Below the pieces are notes generated by a model. The model made no database searches and was not told the DNA's origin. It saw only the letters and a list, made by a program, of their open reading frames with translations. From Ideonella benzenivorans (lineage in GTDB: Bacteria > Pseudomonadota > Gammaproteobacteria > Burkholderiales > Burkholderiaceae_C), in the NCBI RefSeq assembly GCF_020387415.1, contig NZ_JAGWCB010000018.1:124001-188000 (forward strand): a stretch of 64,000 nucleotides of DNA, in the 5' to 3' direction. The position numbers were made by a program, and so were the translations under genes. Of this stretch, positions 43,298-53,560 are shown in pieces (position 1 is the stretch's first letter; each line of letters starts with the position of its first letter).

Positions 43298-45478
43298 TCA
43301 GCGCGGCATGGCCTGGCCGGCCGTGGCGGCATGCAGCAGGCGCAGGCTGTGCGGCTCGTTCAGAAAGTGCAGCTGCTCGGCGGCGGCAGCCCCCTGGGCG
43401 TTGCGGCTCAGTTGCAGCATGCGCTGACGACGGGCCTCACCGCGCAGACCGCGGCCGGTGTGGCGCGGGCCCACGGCCTTCATGGCCAGGGCCGCCAGGC
43501 GCGGCAGGTCCGACAGCAGCGCGGTGGCCAGGGCCGGCAGGTTGGCGTAGAGCTGGGCGTAGTGCCAGGCCTGGCGCAGCACAGCGGGCGAACGGGCTTC
43601 CTCGGGGATGGTCAGCCAGCCGGCGTCGCGCAGGCGCTGGCCCAGCGCGCCCTGGCTGCTCAGCACCGTGAACGGCACCGAGAACAGCAGCGGCAGGCCC
43701 ATGGGCAGCAGCCACAGCGTGGTGGCGGGCGACACGCTGGAGACGGCCACCAGCACGGCGGCCACCACGGCGGTCAGCGGGCCGAAGCGGCGCAGGGCCT
43801 CGGTCCAGGCCACGTCGCTGGCTTCCCGCGGGGGCGACTTCCATTCCAGCGTCCAGCCGGTCAGGCCGCCGATGACGAACAGGCTGTGCGCGGCCATGCG
43901 GATGGGGGCCTGGATGGCCGACATCAGCGCTTCCAGCGCCGAGCTGGCGATCAGCTGCACGGTGCCGCCGAAGGCGGCCTGCTCGCCGCGGCGCAGCACG
44001 GCCCACACGCCCAGCACGCGCGGCAGGGCCAGCATCAGGCCGGTGGTGATCCACAGCGTGACCACGCTGCGGTGGGTCAGCAGGGTCGGCACGGTGTCGT
44101 CGTTGCTGTTCATCCAGATGCCGGCACCCAGCACCACATAGGCCAGCCACAGCGGGGCCGACACATAGGACATGGCGCCGGTGGCCAGCATGGCGCGGTG
44201 CACGCCCTTCAGGCCCGGCTCAGCGATCAGGCGGGCGTTCTGCAGGTTGCCCTGGCACCAGCGGCGGTCGCGTTGCAGCTCGGCCAGCAGGTGCGGCGGC
44301 TGTTGCTCGTAGCTGCCTTCCAGGTCGCCCACCAGCCAGACTTCATAGCCGGCGCGGCGCATCAGCGCGGCCTCGACGAAGTCGTGCGAGAGGATCTCGC
44401 CGGCCAGCGCCCCGGTGCCCGGCAGGGTGCCCAGGCCGCAGTGCTTCATGAAGGGTTCGACGCGGATGATGGCGTTGTGGCCCCAGTAGTGGGCCTCGCC
44501 CAGCTGCCAGAACTGCATGCCCAGCGTGAACAGGCGGCCGGTCACGCGGCTGGCGAACTGTTGCGAGCGGGCGTGCAGCGTGGCCTGGCCGCAGGCGCGC
44601 GGGGCGGTCTGCAGGATGCCGGCGCGCGGGTTCTTCTCCATCAGGCGGGCCAGCGTCACCAGGGTGTCGCCGCTCATCACGCTGTCGGCGTCCATCACCA
44701 CCATGTAGCGGTAGTCACGGCCCCAGCGGCGGCAGAAGTCGGCCACGTTGCCAGCCTTGCGGCGGGTGCGCAGTTGGCGCCAGCGGTAGTACACGCGGAT
44801 GTCGCTGCCGGCGGCGGCCAGCTGCTCGCGCAGGGCCTGCCAGGCGCGCAGCTCGGCGGCGCGCACTTCCGGGCGGTTGGTGTCCGACAGCACGAAGACG
44901 TCGAACAGGCGCTGCGCGCCGACGGCGGTCAGCGATTCGCAGGTGGCGCGCAGGCCGGCGAAGACGGTGCTCACGTCCTCGTTGCAGATCGGCATGATGA
45001 CCGCGGTGCGGGCATCGGCCGGCAGCGTCACGCCTTCGGCGTCCTTCGCCGACAGGGTGTGCGGGTCGCCCTTGAGCGTGACCCAGAAGCCCATCACCGC
45101 GGTGATGGCACCCGCGGCCACCCAGGCGAACAGCAGCGTGAACAAGGCCACCTGACCCAGTTCCAGCAGGCTGGAGCCGGCACCGGGCTGGATGCTCCAG
45201 AGCAGGCCAGCCGACAGCAGCGTGGCCGACAGGACCCAGAACAGCAGCCAGCGGCGGCGGGTCTTGGCCGCGGCTTCCCAGGCGGCGGGGGCGGCGGCGC
45301 TGCGCGCGGCGCTCTCGCGCCAGGGCGCATCGGCCGGCGCGGTCTCGCCGCGCAGGCGGCGCATCACGCCCAGCCAGGGCTGGGGCTTCATGCTGCCGCG
45401 GTGGATGGCGGGCATGCCCGGCGCCGCGGTGGCGCCCGACAGGGTGGTGCTCGGAGTGCGGGTGGGGGTCATGGTCAT
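43298..45478 (-). CDS. opgH: Osmoregulated periplasmic glucan glucosyltransferase OpgH
   Basis: A 726-residue inner-membrane GT2 enzyme that polymerises the linear beta-glucan backbone from UDP-glucose. Two helices (about 85-135) precede the cytoplasmic GT2 domain with VIMPICNEDV, VVMDADSVMSGDTLV, a later catalytic Asp in SHDFVEAALMRRAGYE and the QRDRRWCQGN (QxxRW) motif; five or six helices follow (about 420-620). It is shorter than the E. coli protein at both ends. Its ATG overlaps the opgG stop by four bases, which sets the start. Works with OpgG in the periplasm. Confidence 0.95.
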   Translation of the reverse strand: MTMTPTRTPSTTLSGATAAPGMPAIHRGSMKPQPWLGVMRRLRGETAPADAPWRESAARSAAAPAAWEAAAKTRRRWLLFWVLSATLLSAGLLWSIQPGAGSSLLELGQVALFTLLFAWVAAGAITAVMGFWVTLKGDPHTLSAKDAEGVTLPADARTAVIMPICNEDVSTVFAGLRATCESLTAVGAQRLFDVFVLSDTNRPEVRAAELRAWQALREQLAAAGSDIRVYYRWRQLRTRRKAGNVADFCRRWGRDYRYMVVMDADSVMSGDTLVTLARLMEKNPRAGILQTAPRACGQATLHARSQQFASRVTGRLFTLGMQFWQLGEAHYWGHNAIIRVEPFMKHCGLGTLPGTGALAGEILSHDFVEAALMRRAGYEVWLVGDLEGSYEQQPPHLLAELQRDRRWCQGNLQNARLIAEPGLKGVHRAMLATGAMSYVSAPLWLAYVVLGAGIWMNSNDDTVPTLLTHRSVVTLWITTGLMLALPRVLGVWAVLRRGEQAAFGGTVQLIASSALEALMSAIQAPIRMAAHSLFVIGGLTGWTLEWKSPPREASDVAWTEALRRFGPLTAVVAAVLVAVSSVSPATTLWLLPMGLPLLFSVPFTVLSSQGALGQRLRDAGWLTIPEEARSPAVLRQAWHYAQLYANLPALATALLSDLPRLAALAMKAVGPRHTGRGLRGEARRQRMLQLSRNAQGAAAAEQLHFLNEPHSLRLLHAATAGQAMPR

Positions 45479-47133
45479 TGCGGAGGAAGGATCTGAGTCC
45501 ATGTTTCGCTCACGGTGTCAGCACCGGAGGTGAGGTACGCGCGCAGCTCGACCGGGCGAACCGGGTCCAGGGTCTGCACGCGCAGGGTCAGTCGCCAGGC
45601 GCCAGTGGCGTCCACGCGATAGATGTTCTGTTCGGTGATGCGGCCGGCGTCGTTGCTGCTGACCACGGCCTTGACGGCGGCGTTGTCGGGCAGCTTGGCG
45701 CCGGTGAAGTCGATGACGAACTGGCGCTCGCCGTCGGCCAGGGCGGCAAAGCCGCGGCCGGCGCGGGTCTGGGCCACCCACAGCGCGGGCGGGCGCTGTT
45801 GCTGGGCGCCCTGCCAGTCGATGCGCCAGGCCAGGTCCAGCGGCTGGCCCACGGCGGGCAGGCGGGCTGGCACCCAGTAGGCGACGATGTTGTCGTTGGT
45901 CTCGTCGGGCGTGGGCAGCTGCATCAGCTCGACCCGGCCGGCGCCCCAGTCGCCCACCGGCGTCACCCAGGCGGAGGGGCGCTGCTCATAGCGGGCTTCG
46001 GTGTCTTCGTAGCTGGCGAAGCTGCGGTCGCGCTGCATCAGGCCAAAGCCACGCAGCGAGGGCATCGCGAACGAGGTGACCAGCGGCCAGCGCGGGTTCT
46101 GCAGCGGACGCCACAGCCATTCGCCGGTGCCGCTGGCGATCATCAGGCCGTCGCTGTCATGCACCTCGGGGCGGAAGTCGTCCCGGTTGGGCTGGTTCTC
46201 GCCGAACTGGAACATGCTGGTCAGCGGCGCGATGCCCAGGGTGCGGATGGGCCGGGGGGTCTGGCGCAGGTAGACGCGGGCCTTGACGTTCACCGCGGTG
46301 GTCTGGCCGGGCTGGATGTCGAAGCGGTAGGCGCCAGCCACGCGCGGCGAATCCAGCAACGCGAAGACGGTCAGCGCCTGGGCGCCGGCATCGGGCCGCA
46401 CCACCCAGAAGTCGGTGAAGCGGGGGAACTCCTCGGGGCCGTTGCCACCGGCCGAATCGACCGCCAGACCGCGGGCCGACAGGCCGTAGTGCTGGCCGGC
46501 ACCCAGGGCGCGGAAGTAGCTGGCGCCCTGGAAGACGATCAGCTCGTCCTTGTAGGCCGCGTTGTTGAGCGGGTAGTGCACCCGGAAGCCGGCATGGCCG
46601 ATGTCGCCCCAGTTGGCGGGCTGCAGCGTGCTGTTGGCGCCGTAGTCGAAGTCCTCCGGCCGGTAGGGCAGCGCGCGTTCGCCATCTGGCGACAACTCGT
46701 GCATGCGCACCGGCTCGGTCTGGTACTTGCCCAGGTGGAAGAACATCAGCTCGAAGGGCCGGCCCAGGCTGCGCCAGACCGCGCGGTCGGGGCGGAAGCG
46801 GATGTCGCGGGCCTGGTCGTAGCTCAGGTCCTTCAGCGCCTGGGGGGTGCGGCTGGGCGCCGGCGCATAGGGCTGCGCCGCCAGACCGCGGGCACGTCGC
46901 GCCAGCCGGTCGAAGAACGGGGCGGCCACGGCGCTCGCGCTGGGCGTGGCGGCCGGGGTCGAAGCGGTGGAGGCGGCCGCAGCGGCCACCAGCGTCGCCG
47001 GGGTCTCAGGGGCCTCGGCGGCCACCCCCAGCGTGGTCTGGGTGGCGACCAGCGCCGCCAGCGCCAGCAACCGGCGGGCCGGATGGCCTGCGGCGCGGGG
47101 AGCGGCGAAAGGGCGGCGGACAGAGACAGTCAT
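45475..47133 (-). CDS. opgG: Periplasmic glucan biosynthesis protein OpgG
   Basis: A 552-residue exported protein of the OpgG/OpgD family. After a signal sequence (about 18-38) and an Ala/Thr/Pro-rich linker, the domain begins FFDRLARRARGLAAQPYAPA, with LSYDQARDIRFRPD and later MFQFGENQPNRDDFRPEVHD and SDGLMIASGTGEWLWRPLQN, all family hallmarks. It branches or trims the glucan made by OpgH. The ATG at 47133 is only one base beyond the predicted start of a perfect sigma-54 promoter, so the true start or a second promoter needs thought; TTG at codon 22 is a poor alternative. Confidence 0.93.
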   Translation of the reverse strand: MTVSVRRPFAAPRAAGHPARRLLALAALVATQTTLGVAAEAPETPATLVAAAAASTASTPAATPSASAVAAPFFDRLARRARGLAAQPYAPAPSRTPQALKDLSYDQARDIRFRPDRAVWRSLGRPFELMFFHLGKYQTEPVRMHELSPDGERALPYRPEDFDYGANSTLQPANWGDIGHAGFRVHYPLNNAAYKDELIVFQGASYFRALGAGQHYGLSARGLAVDSAGGNGPEEFPRFTDFWVVRPDAGAQALTVFALLDSPRVAGAYRFDIQPGQTTAVNVKARVYLRQTPRPIRTLGIAPLTSMFQFGENQPNRDDFRPEVHDSDGLMIASGTGEWLWRPLQNPRWPLVTSFAMPSLRGFGLMQRDRSFASYEDTEARYEQRPSAWVTPVGDWGAGRVELMQLPTPDETNDNIVAYWVPARLPAVGQPLDLAWRIDWQGAQQQRPPALWVAQTRAGRGFAALADGERQFVIDFTGAKLPDNAAVKAVVSSNDAGRITEQNIYRVDATGAWRLTLRVQTLDPVRPVELRAYLTSGADTVSETWTQILPPQ

Positions 47134-47144
47134 GCCTGCTCTAT

Positions 47145-47160
47145 GGCAAGGCCCGTGCCA
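47145..47160 (-). promoter_or_regulatory. Perfect sigma-54 promoter (-24/-12) of opgGH
   Basis: Read on the minus strand: TGGCACGGGCCTTGCC, a full match to TGGCACG-N4-TTGC with GG and GC ten bases apart. Predicted transcription start about 47134, directly at the opgG start codon. Upstream on the same strand lie an IHF-consensus match and two GlrR-type boxes. The adjacent upstream gene glrR encodes a sigma-54 activator with an intact GAFTGA loop. Confidence 0.8.
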
Positions 47161-47178
47161 CGCCAAAAAGCCTTTACC

Positions 47179-47191
47179 AATCAACCACTTG
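47179..47191. promoter_or_regulatory. IHF-consensus site between GlrR boxes and sigma-54 promoter
   Basis: AATCAACCACTTG on the plus strand matches the IHF consensus WATCAA-N4-TTR at every fixed position. It lies 19 bases upstream of the -24/-12 element and 43 bases from the nearer GlrR box, the normal position for an IHF bend at sigma-54 promoters. Confidence 0.65.
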
Positions 47192-47233
47192 CAAAAACGC
47201 CCAGGCCCACGCCCCGGCGGGACGACGGAAAAG

Positions 47234-47251
47234 CGTCGCCGATCAGCGACA
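47234..47251. promoter_or_regulatory. GlrR-type activator site 2 (CGTC-N10-GACA)
   Basis: Matches TGTC-N10-GACA with one mismatch (CGTC). It shares the 11-base block TCAGCGACAGG exactly with site 1, 78 bases away. Centre about 109 bases upstream of the predicted opgGH transcription start, a typical enhancer distance. Confidence 0.65.
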
Positions 47252-47301
47252 GGCTTTTTCGCTGCGGCGCAACAATTCAGCCAAGTACTTGATACACAAG
47301 A

Positions 47302-48711
<1,410 letters not shown>

Positions 48712-48723
48712 GGGCGCCTCGGT

Positions 48724-49341
48724 TCAACGGGACGAGGGGGGCGGCGCGGCCGCCGGGCGGCGCGGCACCAGCGAACGCTCGATGGCCTTCAGGGCCTCCA
48801 GCTTTTCGCTCAGCTGCTCAATGCGGCGCTGGTTCTCGCGCAGCTGCTGGTTCTGGCGGTCGGCCTGCTCTTCCAGCCGGCGCTGCTCGGCCGCCCGGCC
48901 GGCCAGCAGCCGGGCCCAGTCGGCCCAGGGCGCGGCCTCCGGGGTGCCGGCCCGGGCCACACCGTCCAGCAGGGTCTGGGCACGGGCGGCGTCGCCGGGG
49001 TTGCGGGTGTGCAGCAGGGCCAGGCCCAGCTCCACGCCGTGGGCCGGCGTGGCCGGCGCCGCAGTGAGCCGCACGATGCGCGCCGCCAGCGGTTCCCCCC
49101 CGGCGCTGCGCAGTTCCTCCTGCCAGTGCAGCAACTGACGGCCCGCCAGGTCGCGGTCGTCACGGGTCGGCGTCGCCGCCACCGGCTCGCAACTGGCGGC
49201 CGGTGCGCTGGCGGCCGAGGCGGGTGGCGCCGGCTCGGTCGGTTCGGGCGGCGGCAGCTGGGTGCAGCCGGCCAGGATCAGCAGCCCGGCCGGCGCCAGC
49301 CCCCAGGCGCGGCGGAGAGAGGGAAAAGTCGCGTCAAACAT
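48724..49341 (-). CDS. qseG: QseG-like outer-membrane lipoprotein
   Basis: A 205-residue lipoprotein: hydrophobic signal with lipobox LILAGC (Cys26), a Pro/Ala-rich linker, a helical middle and a coiled coil near 150-185 (RRLEEQADRQNQQLRENQRR). It sits between glrK and glrR as QseG does in enterobacteria, where QseG contacts the periplasmic part of the kinase. The start overlaps the end of glrK by eight bases. Assignment depends mostly on position and architecture. Confidence 0.75.
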   Translation of the reverse strand: MFDATFPSLRRAWGLAPAGLLILAGCTQLPPPEPTEPAPPASAASAPAASCEPVAATPTRDDRDLAGRQLLHWQEELRSAGGEPLAARIVRLTAAPATPAHGVELGLALLHTRNPGDAARAQTLLDGVARAGTPEAAPWADWARLLAGRAAEQRRLEEQADRQNQQLRENQRRIEQLSEKLEALKAIERSLVPRRPAAAPPPSSR

Positions 49342-50770
49342 GATGGGTGCCCAAGGGCAACAGGATACGGAAGGTGGCGCCGCCGGGACCGGGCTGCAGC
49401 GTGACGCTGCCACCGTGCGCGGCCACCTGTTCGCGCACGATGGACAGGCCGATGCCGCTGCCGCGGGGCTGGTCCTCGGGCTGCAGGGCGCCGCGGAAGA
49501 AGGGGTCGAAGATGTGCTCACGGTCCGCCTCGGGCACGCCGGGGCCGCTGTCGCGGATCTCCAGTGCGGCCTGCTCGCCCTCGCGCCAGATCCGCCAGCC
49601 GATCGTGCCGCCCGGCGGGGTGAAGCGGATCGCGTTGATCATCAGGTTGGCCAGGGCCATGCCCAGGCGTTCCGGGTCCACCGGCAGCTCCAGCCGCTCG
49701 CCCCCGTCCACCGTCACGGTGATGCGGCGGGCCTGGGCGCTCAGGCGCTGGGCCTCGACCACGCCCTCGACCAGGGTGCGCAGCCGGGTGGGGCGACGCT
49801 GCAGCCGCTGGGCGTCGAAGGCGGCGGCGTTGTAGCGCAGCAGGTCCTCGATCTGCTGCTGCAGCACCGCGGTGTTGTGGCGCAGGATGCCGACGATCTC
49901 GGCCTGGCCCGGGCTGAGCGGCCCGCCCACCCCCTCCTGCAGCAGCGAGGTGCCTTCCCGCAGTGCCGCCAGCGGGGTCTTCAGCTCGTGCGAGGTGTGC
50001 CGCAGGAAGCGGTCCTTGTCGGCATCGGACTCGAGCAGGCGCAGGCGCAGCCAGTCCAACTGCTCGCCCAGGCTGGCCAGGTCGGAGGGGCCGGCGATCT
50101 CGACCGGCTCGGCCATGCGCCCCTGGCCCAGGGCCTGGATGGCGCGCCCGAGCTGGCGCAGCGGCCGGGTCAGCCACAGGCCGAAGGCCAGCGCCGCCAG
50201 CGCCACGACCACGATGGCCACCGCCACCTGTCGCACCAGGCGGGCCCGCTGGGCCTCCAGGGCATCCTGCACGGCCTGGTTGCGCTCGGCGATGCTGCGC
50301 TGGACCTGCACGGTGAGCTTGCGCGTGCCCTCGCCCAGCTGGTCGAAGCTGCGGCCCAGCGCCTGGTCGCGCTCAGGCGCGGCCAGGCCGGGGTTGTCCA
50401 GCTGACGGCGGATGGCGCTGGCCGCGCCCAGCCAGTGGCGCGCCAGTGCCGCGGTGGGCTCGAAATCGGCCAGCGGCTGCAGCGCGCTGCGGGCGTCGCG
50501 CACCGCCACGTCGTAGCGCTGACGCAGCGCCGGGTCGCCCAGCACCAGGTACTGGCGGGCGGCGCGTTCCATGTCGGTGGCGCGGTCGCCCAGGCCGCTC
50601 ACGGCCAGGTTCAGCGCCACCGCCTGCTGGGCCGCCTCGCGGCTCTTGGCCATCAGGCCCTGCAGCGCCTGCAGGCCGCTGAGCGAAACGGCACCCAGCG
50701 CGGCGGCGATCAGCACGAAGGCCAGCAGCAGCAGTTGACGAAACGAGGTTCGCAGGACCAAGGAAAGCAC
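49334..50770 (-). CDS. glrK: Sensor histidine kinase GlrK (QseE)
   Basis: A 478-residue kinase. TM1 at about 10-30, a periplasmic helical sensor, TM2 at about 180-205, a HAMP domain, then the HisKA box RHTSHELKTPLAALREG (His about 262), N box ANLMINAIRFTPPGG, G1 IRDSGPGVPE and G2 GSGIGLSIV. It phosphorylates GlrR. GTG 50770 is preferred since the basic/hydrophobic start SLVLRTSFRQLLLLAF follows at once; an ATG at 50863 would reach into the region used by the divergent trpS gene. Confidence 0.9.
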   Translation of the reverse strand: MLSLVLRTSFRQLLLLAFVLIAAALGAVSLSGLQALQGLMAKSREAAQQAVALNLAVSGLGDRATDMERAARQYLVLGDPALRQRYDVAVRDARSALQPLADFEPTAALARHWLGAASAIRRQLDNPGLAAPERDQALGRSFDQLGEGTRKLTVQVQRSIAERNQAVQDALEAQRARLVRQVAVAIVVVALAALAFGLWLTRPLRQLGRAIQALGQGRMAEPVEIAGPSDLASLGEQLDWLRLRLLESDADKDRFLRHTSHELKTPLAALREGTSLLQEGVGGPLSPGQAEIVGILRHNTAVLQQQIEDLLRYNAAAFDAQRLQRRPTRLRTLVEGVVEAQRLSAQARRITVTVDGGERLELPVDPERLGMALANLMINAIRFTPPGGTIGWRIWREGEQAALEIRDSGPGVPEADREHIFDPFFRGALQPEDQPRGSGIGLSIVREQVAAHGGSVTLQPGPGGATFRILLPLGTHHV

Positions 50771-50877
50771 TCTCGCGGATAGGCAGCCGGCAGTGTAGGC
50801 CGACGTGACGGCCCGCAGACCGGCAGGGGCGACGCCAACTTGCGACAATGCGTCAAACCGCATCCACGTTCCGCACC

Positions 50878-52182
50878 ATGCATCAGCGCGTCCTCACCGG
50901 CATCACCACCACCGGTACCCTGCACCTCGGCAACTTCGTCGGCGCCATCCGCCCGGCCATCGCGGCCAGCCGCGAGCCCGGTGTCGACAGCTTCTTCTTC
51001 ATGGCGGACTACCACGCGCTGATCAAGTGCGACGACCCCGACCGCATCGAGCGCTCGCGCCTGCAGATCGCCGCGACTTGGCTGGCCGCCGGCCTGGACA
51101 CCGAGCGGGTGGTCTTCTACCGCCAGAGCGACATCCCCGAGATCCCCGAGCTGTGCTGGCTGCTGACCTGCGTGACCAGCAAGGGCCAGATGAACCGGGC
51201 CCATGCCTACAAGGCCTCGGTCGACGCCAACAACGCCGCCGGCGAGGACCCGGACGCCGGCGTCACGATGGGCCTGTACTGCTACCCCATCCTGATGGCG
51301 GCCGACATCCTGATGTTCAACGCCCACCGGGTGCCGGTCGGCAAGGACCAGATCCAGCACATCGAGATGGCGCGCGACGTGGCCACCCGTTTCAACCACC
51401 TGTTCGGCCGGGGCGAGGACTTCTTCGTGCTGCCCGAGGCCCAGGTGGACGAGACGATGGAACTGCTGCCCGGCCTGGACGGCCGCAAGATGAGCAAGAG
51501 CTACGACAACGTCGTGCCGCTGTTCGAAGGCGGCGAGAAGGCGCTGCGCGAGGCGATTGCCCGCATCGTCACCGACAGCAAGCTGCCTGGCGAGCCCAAG
51601 GAACCCGAAGGCACGCCGCTGGTCGCCATCTATGACGCCTTCGCGACCGCCGAAGAGCGCGCCGCCTTCCGCGCCGCGCTGCGCGGCGGCCTGGCCTGGG
51701 GCGAGGCCAAGCAGCAGCTGTTCGAACAGATCAACCGCCAGATCGGCCCGATGCGCGCCCGCTACGAGGCCTTGATGGCCCACCCGGAAGAGATCGAGGC
51801 CATTCTGCAGAAGGGTGCCGCCCGCGCCCGCGCCCTGGCCGGCCCGACGCTGGCCCGGCTGCGCCAGGCCGTGGGCCTGCGGCCCTTCCAGGCCCTGGCC
51901 ACCCCGGCGACCACCCAGACCAAGGCCAAGGCGGCGCTGCCGGTGTTCAAGCAGTACCGCGAGGCCGACGGCCAGTTCTACTTCAAGCTGAGCAGCCACG
52001 ACGGCCGCGTGCTGCTGCAAAGCCAGGGCTTCGCGGGCGGCCGCGAGGCCGGCGAATGGGTCAAGCGTCTGAAGCTGGAGGGCGCGGCCGCGCTGGCCGG
52101 CGCCCCGGTCGCCCTGGGTGAGGGCGTGCAGGCCGACGAGGTGGGCCAGGCGCTGACCACCCTGCAACAGGCCGATTCCTGA
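50878..52182 (+). CDS. trpS: Tryptophanyl-tRNA synthetase with C-terminal DUF1508-like extension
   Basis: A 434-residue class I synthetase that charges tRNA-Trp. The HIGH-type motif is TGTLHLGN (about 10-17) and the KMSKS loop is at about 204-208 (DGRKMSKSYDN); CWLLTCVTSKGQMNRAHAYK and PVGKDQIQHIEMARD are family blocks. The core ends near residue 340. Residues about 355-415 form an extra domain resembling YegP/DUF1508 (VFKQYREADGQFYFKLSSHD then GRVLLQSQGFAG), absent from the standard enzyme of about 330-340 residues. ATG 50878 gives the normal N-terminus; ATG 50848 is an alternative. Divergent from glrK. Confidence 0.93.
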   Translation: MHQRVLTGITTTGTLHLGNFVGAIRPAIAASREPGVDSFFFMADYHALIKCDDPDRIERSRLQIAATWLAAGLDTERVVFYRQSDIPEIPELCWLLTCVTSKGQMNRAHAYKASVDANNAAGEDPDAGVTMGLYCYPILMAADILMFNAHRVPVGKDQIQHIEMARDVATRFNHLFGRGEDFFVLPEAQVDETMELLPGLDGRKMSKSYDNVVPLFEGGEKALREAIARIVTDSKLPGEPKEPEGTPLVAIYDAFATAEERAAFRAALRGGLAWGEAKQQLFEQINRQIGPMRARYEALMAHPEEIEAILQKGAARARALAGPTLARLRQAVGLRPFQALATPATTQTKAKAALPVFKQYREADGQFYFKLSSHDGRVLLQSQGFAGGREAGEWVKRLKLEGAAALAGAPVALGEGVQADEVGQALTTLQQADS

Positions 52183-52189
52183 CCGGCGC

Positions 52190-52205
52190 GCGGGGGCACC
52201 CCCGC
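52190..52205 (+). terminator. GC hairpin after trpS
   Basis: GCGGGG and CCCCGC arms around a GCAC loop, seven bases after the trpS stop. No T-tract follows, so termination is uncertain. Confidence 0.35.
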
Positions 52206-52273
52206 TCAGGGGATTGCCGGCGGCGGCGCCTGCCCCTAGCCTGCGCGTCGCCTCAACCCCTTTTGCAGTTCCC

Positions 52274-53512
52274 ATGGAGACACCGGTTCGGCTGGTTTTT
52301 GCCGGCAGCGTGCGCGAAGGCTTCGATCGCGACACCGTCAAGCAGCGCCTGGGCCAGTGGCTCAAGCTGGAGCCTGCCCGGCTGGAGACCCTGTTCTCCG
52401 GCCGGCCCGTGGTTCTCAAGCGCGGCCTGCCGGCCGACCAGGCCGCGGCCTGGGTGCAGCGCTTCGCTGCCCTGGGCGCCGAGCTGAAGGTCGAGCCCGA
52501 CGCACCACCGCCTGCCGCCCCCGCACCGGCCGCAGCGCCCCTGGCGGCCGAGCCGCCAATGCGCCTGGCCCCGGACCCGGCGCTGGACGAGGTCACCTGC
52601 CCGAACTGCGGCGAGAAGCAGCCCCGACGCATCCTGTGCCGGGCCTGCGCCACCGACATCCCGCGCGCCCAGGCCGCCGCCGAGGAACGCCGCGCCGCCG
52701 AGCGGGCCGAACGGGTGGCCGCCGCCCGCGCCCGGCGGGGCCTGAAACCGCCGCCCGACCCGGCCGCGCACACCTTCGAGACCGACACCACGCCGCTGTT
52801 CGGCCGCAGCTTCGAGGGCCGCCTGGGCCGCATGAGCTACCTGGCCGGCAACCTCGTCTGCTGGGCCGGCCTGGCGCTGTGCCTGATGCTGCTGCTGCGC
52901 CTGCCGGGCTGGTCGACCGGCCTGCTGATGGTGCTGGCCTTCCTGGTGGTGATGGTGTTCAGCTGGCGCCTGACCACGCTGCGCATGCACGATTTCAACC
53001 GCAGCGGCTGGTGGGCCTTGCTGTTCGGCCTGCCCATCATCGGCCCCATCCTGAGCATCGTGATCATGCTGGTGCCAGGCGACGACCACCCGAACGATTT
53101 TGGCGACCCGCAGCCCGAGCGCCACGCCGGGCTGGCCATCGGCGCGGTGGTGGCGCTGGGCCTGGGCGTGAGCCTGAGCCTGCACATGGCCGAGCGCTGG
53201 GCCGAACGCATCGGCGAAGAGCGGGCCGAAGCCGCCCGCCAGGACAGCGGCACGCCGCAGGCCACGCTGCAATCGGTGCTGGGCAGCGCCGAAGCGGTGA
53301 CCGCCTTCCAGCGCGAGTACCTGCCCCAACAAGGTCACCGGGCCTTCGCCCGCTCCCCCAGTGGCGCGGCCTACGGGCTGCAGACCCGGGCCAGTTCGGT
53401 CGAGCTGGCCGCCACCGAGGCCCTGGGCCAGTGCAACCGCCGGCGCCCGGAAGGCGGCGTGGCCTGCCAGCTGGTGCATCTGGACGACGCCTGGGTGCTG
53501 CCGGAAAACTGA
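52274..53512 (+). CDS. DUF805 membrane protein with zinc-ribbon
   Basis: A 412-residue protein. N-terminal soluble domain (1-85, ETPVRLVFAGSVREGFDRDT), a Pro/Ala linker, a four-cysteine zinc ribbon CPNCGEK...CRAC (about 109-127), a charged helix, then a DUF805 membrane domain (about 180-280: FEGRLGRMSYLAGNLVCWAG, LRMHDFNRSGWWALLFGLPI, DDHPNDFGDP) and one more helix near 290. The C-terminal 95 residues are periplasmic or cytoplasmic and unassigned. DUF805 function is unknown. The zinc ribbon plus DUF805 combination suggests a modular sensor or scaffold; this is speculation. Confidence 0.75.
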   Translation: METPVRLVFAGSVREGFDRDTVKQRLGQWLKLEPARLETLFSGRPVVLKRGLPADQAAAWVQRFAALGAELKVEPDAPPPAAPAPAAAPLAAEPPMRLAPDPALDEVTCPNCGEKQPRRILCRACATDIPRAQAAAEERRAAERAERVAAARARRGLKPPPDPAAHTFETDTTPLFGRSFEGRLGRMSYLAGNLVCWAGLALCLMLLLRLPGWSTGLLMVLAFLVVMVFSWRLTTLRMHDFNRSGWWALLFGLPIIGPILSIVIMLVPGDDHPNDFGDPQPERHAGLAIGAVVALGLGVSLSLHMAERWAERIGEERAEAARQDSGTPQATLQSVLGSAEAVTAFQREYLPQQGHRAFARSPSGAAYGLQTRASSVELAATEALGQCNRRRPEGGVACQLVHLDDAWVLPEN

Positions 53513-53560
53513 GCACCGCCCCCGCCCAGGGCCGTGCCCAGCAGTGACAATCGGCGGGCT

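Noticed and set aside
43331-47292. Long plus-strand frames opposite opgH and opgG
   Set aside because: Gln/Gly/His/Arg-rich shadows of well-supported minus-strand genes.
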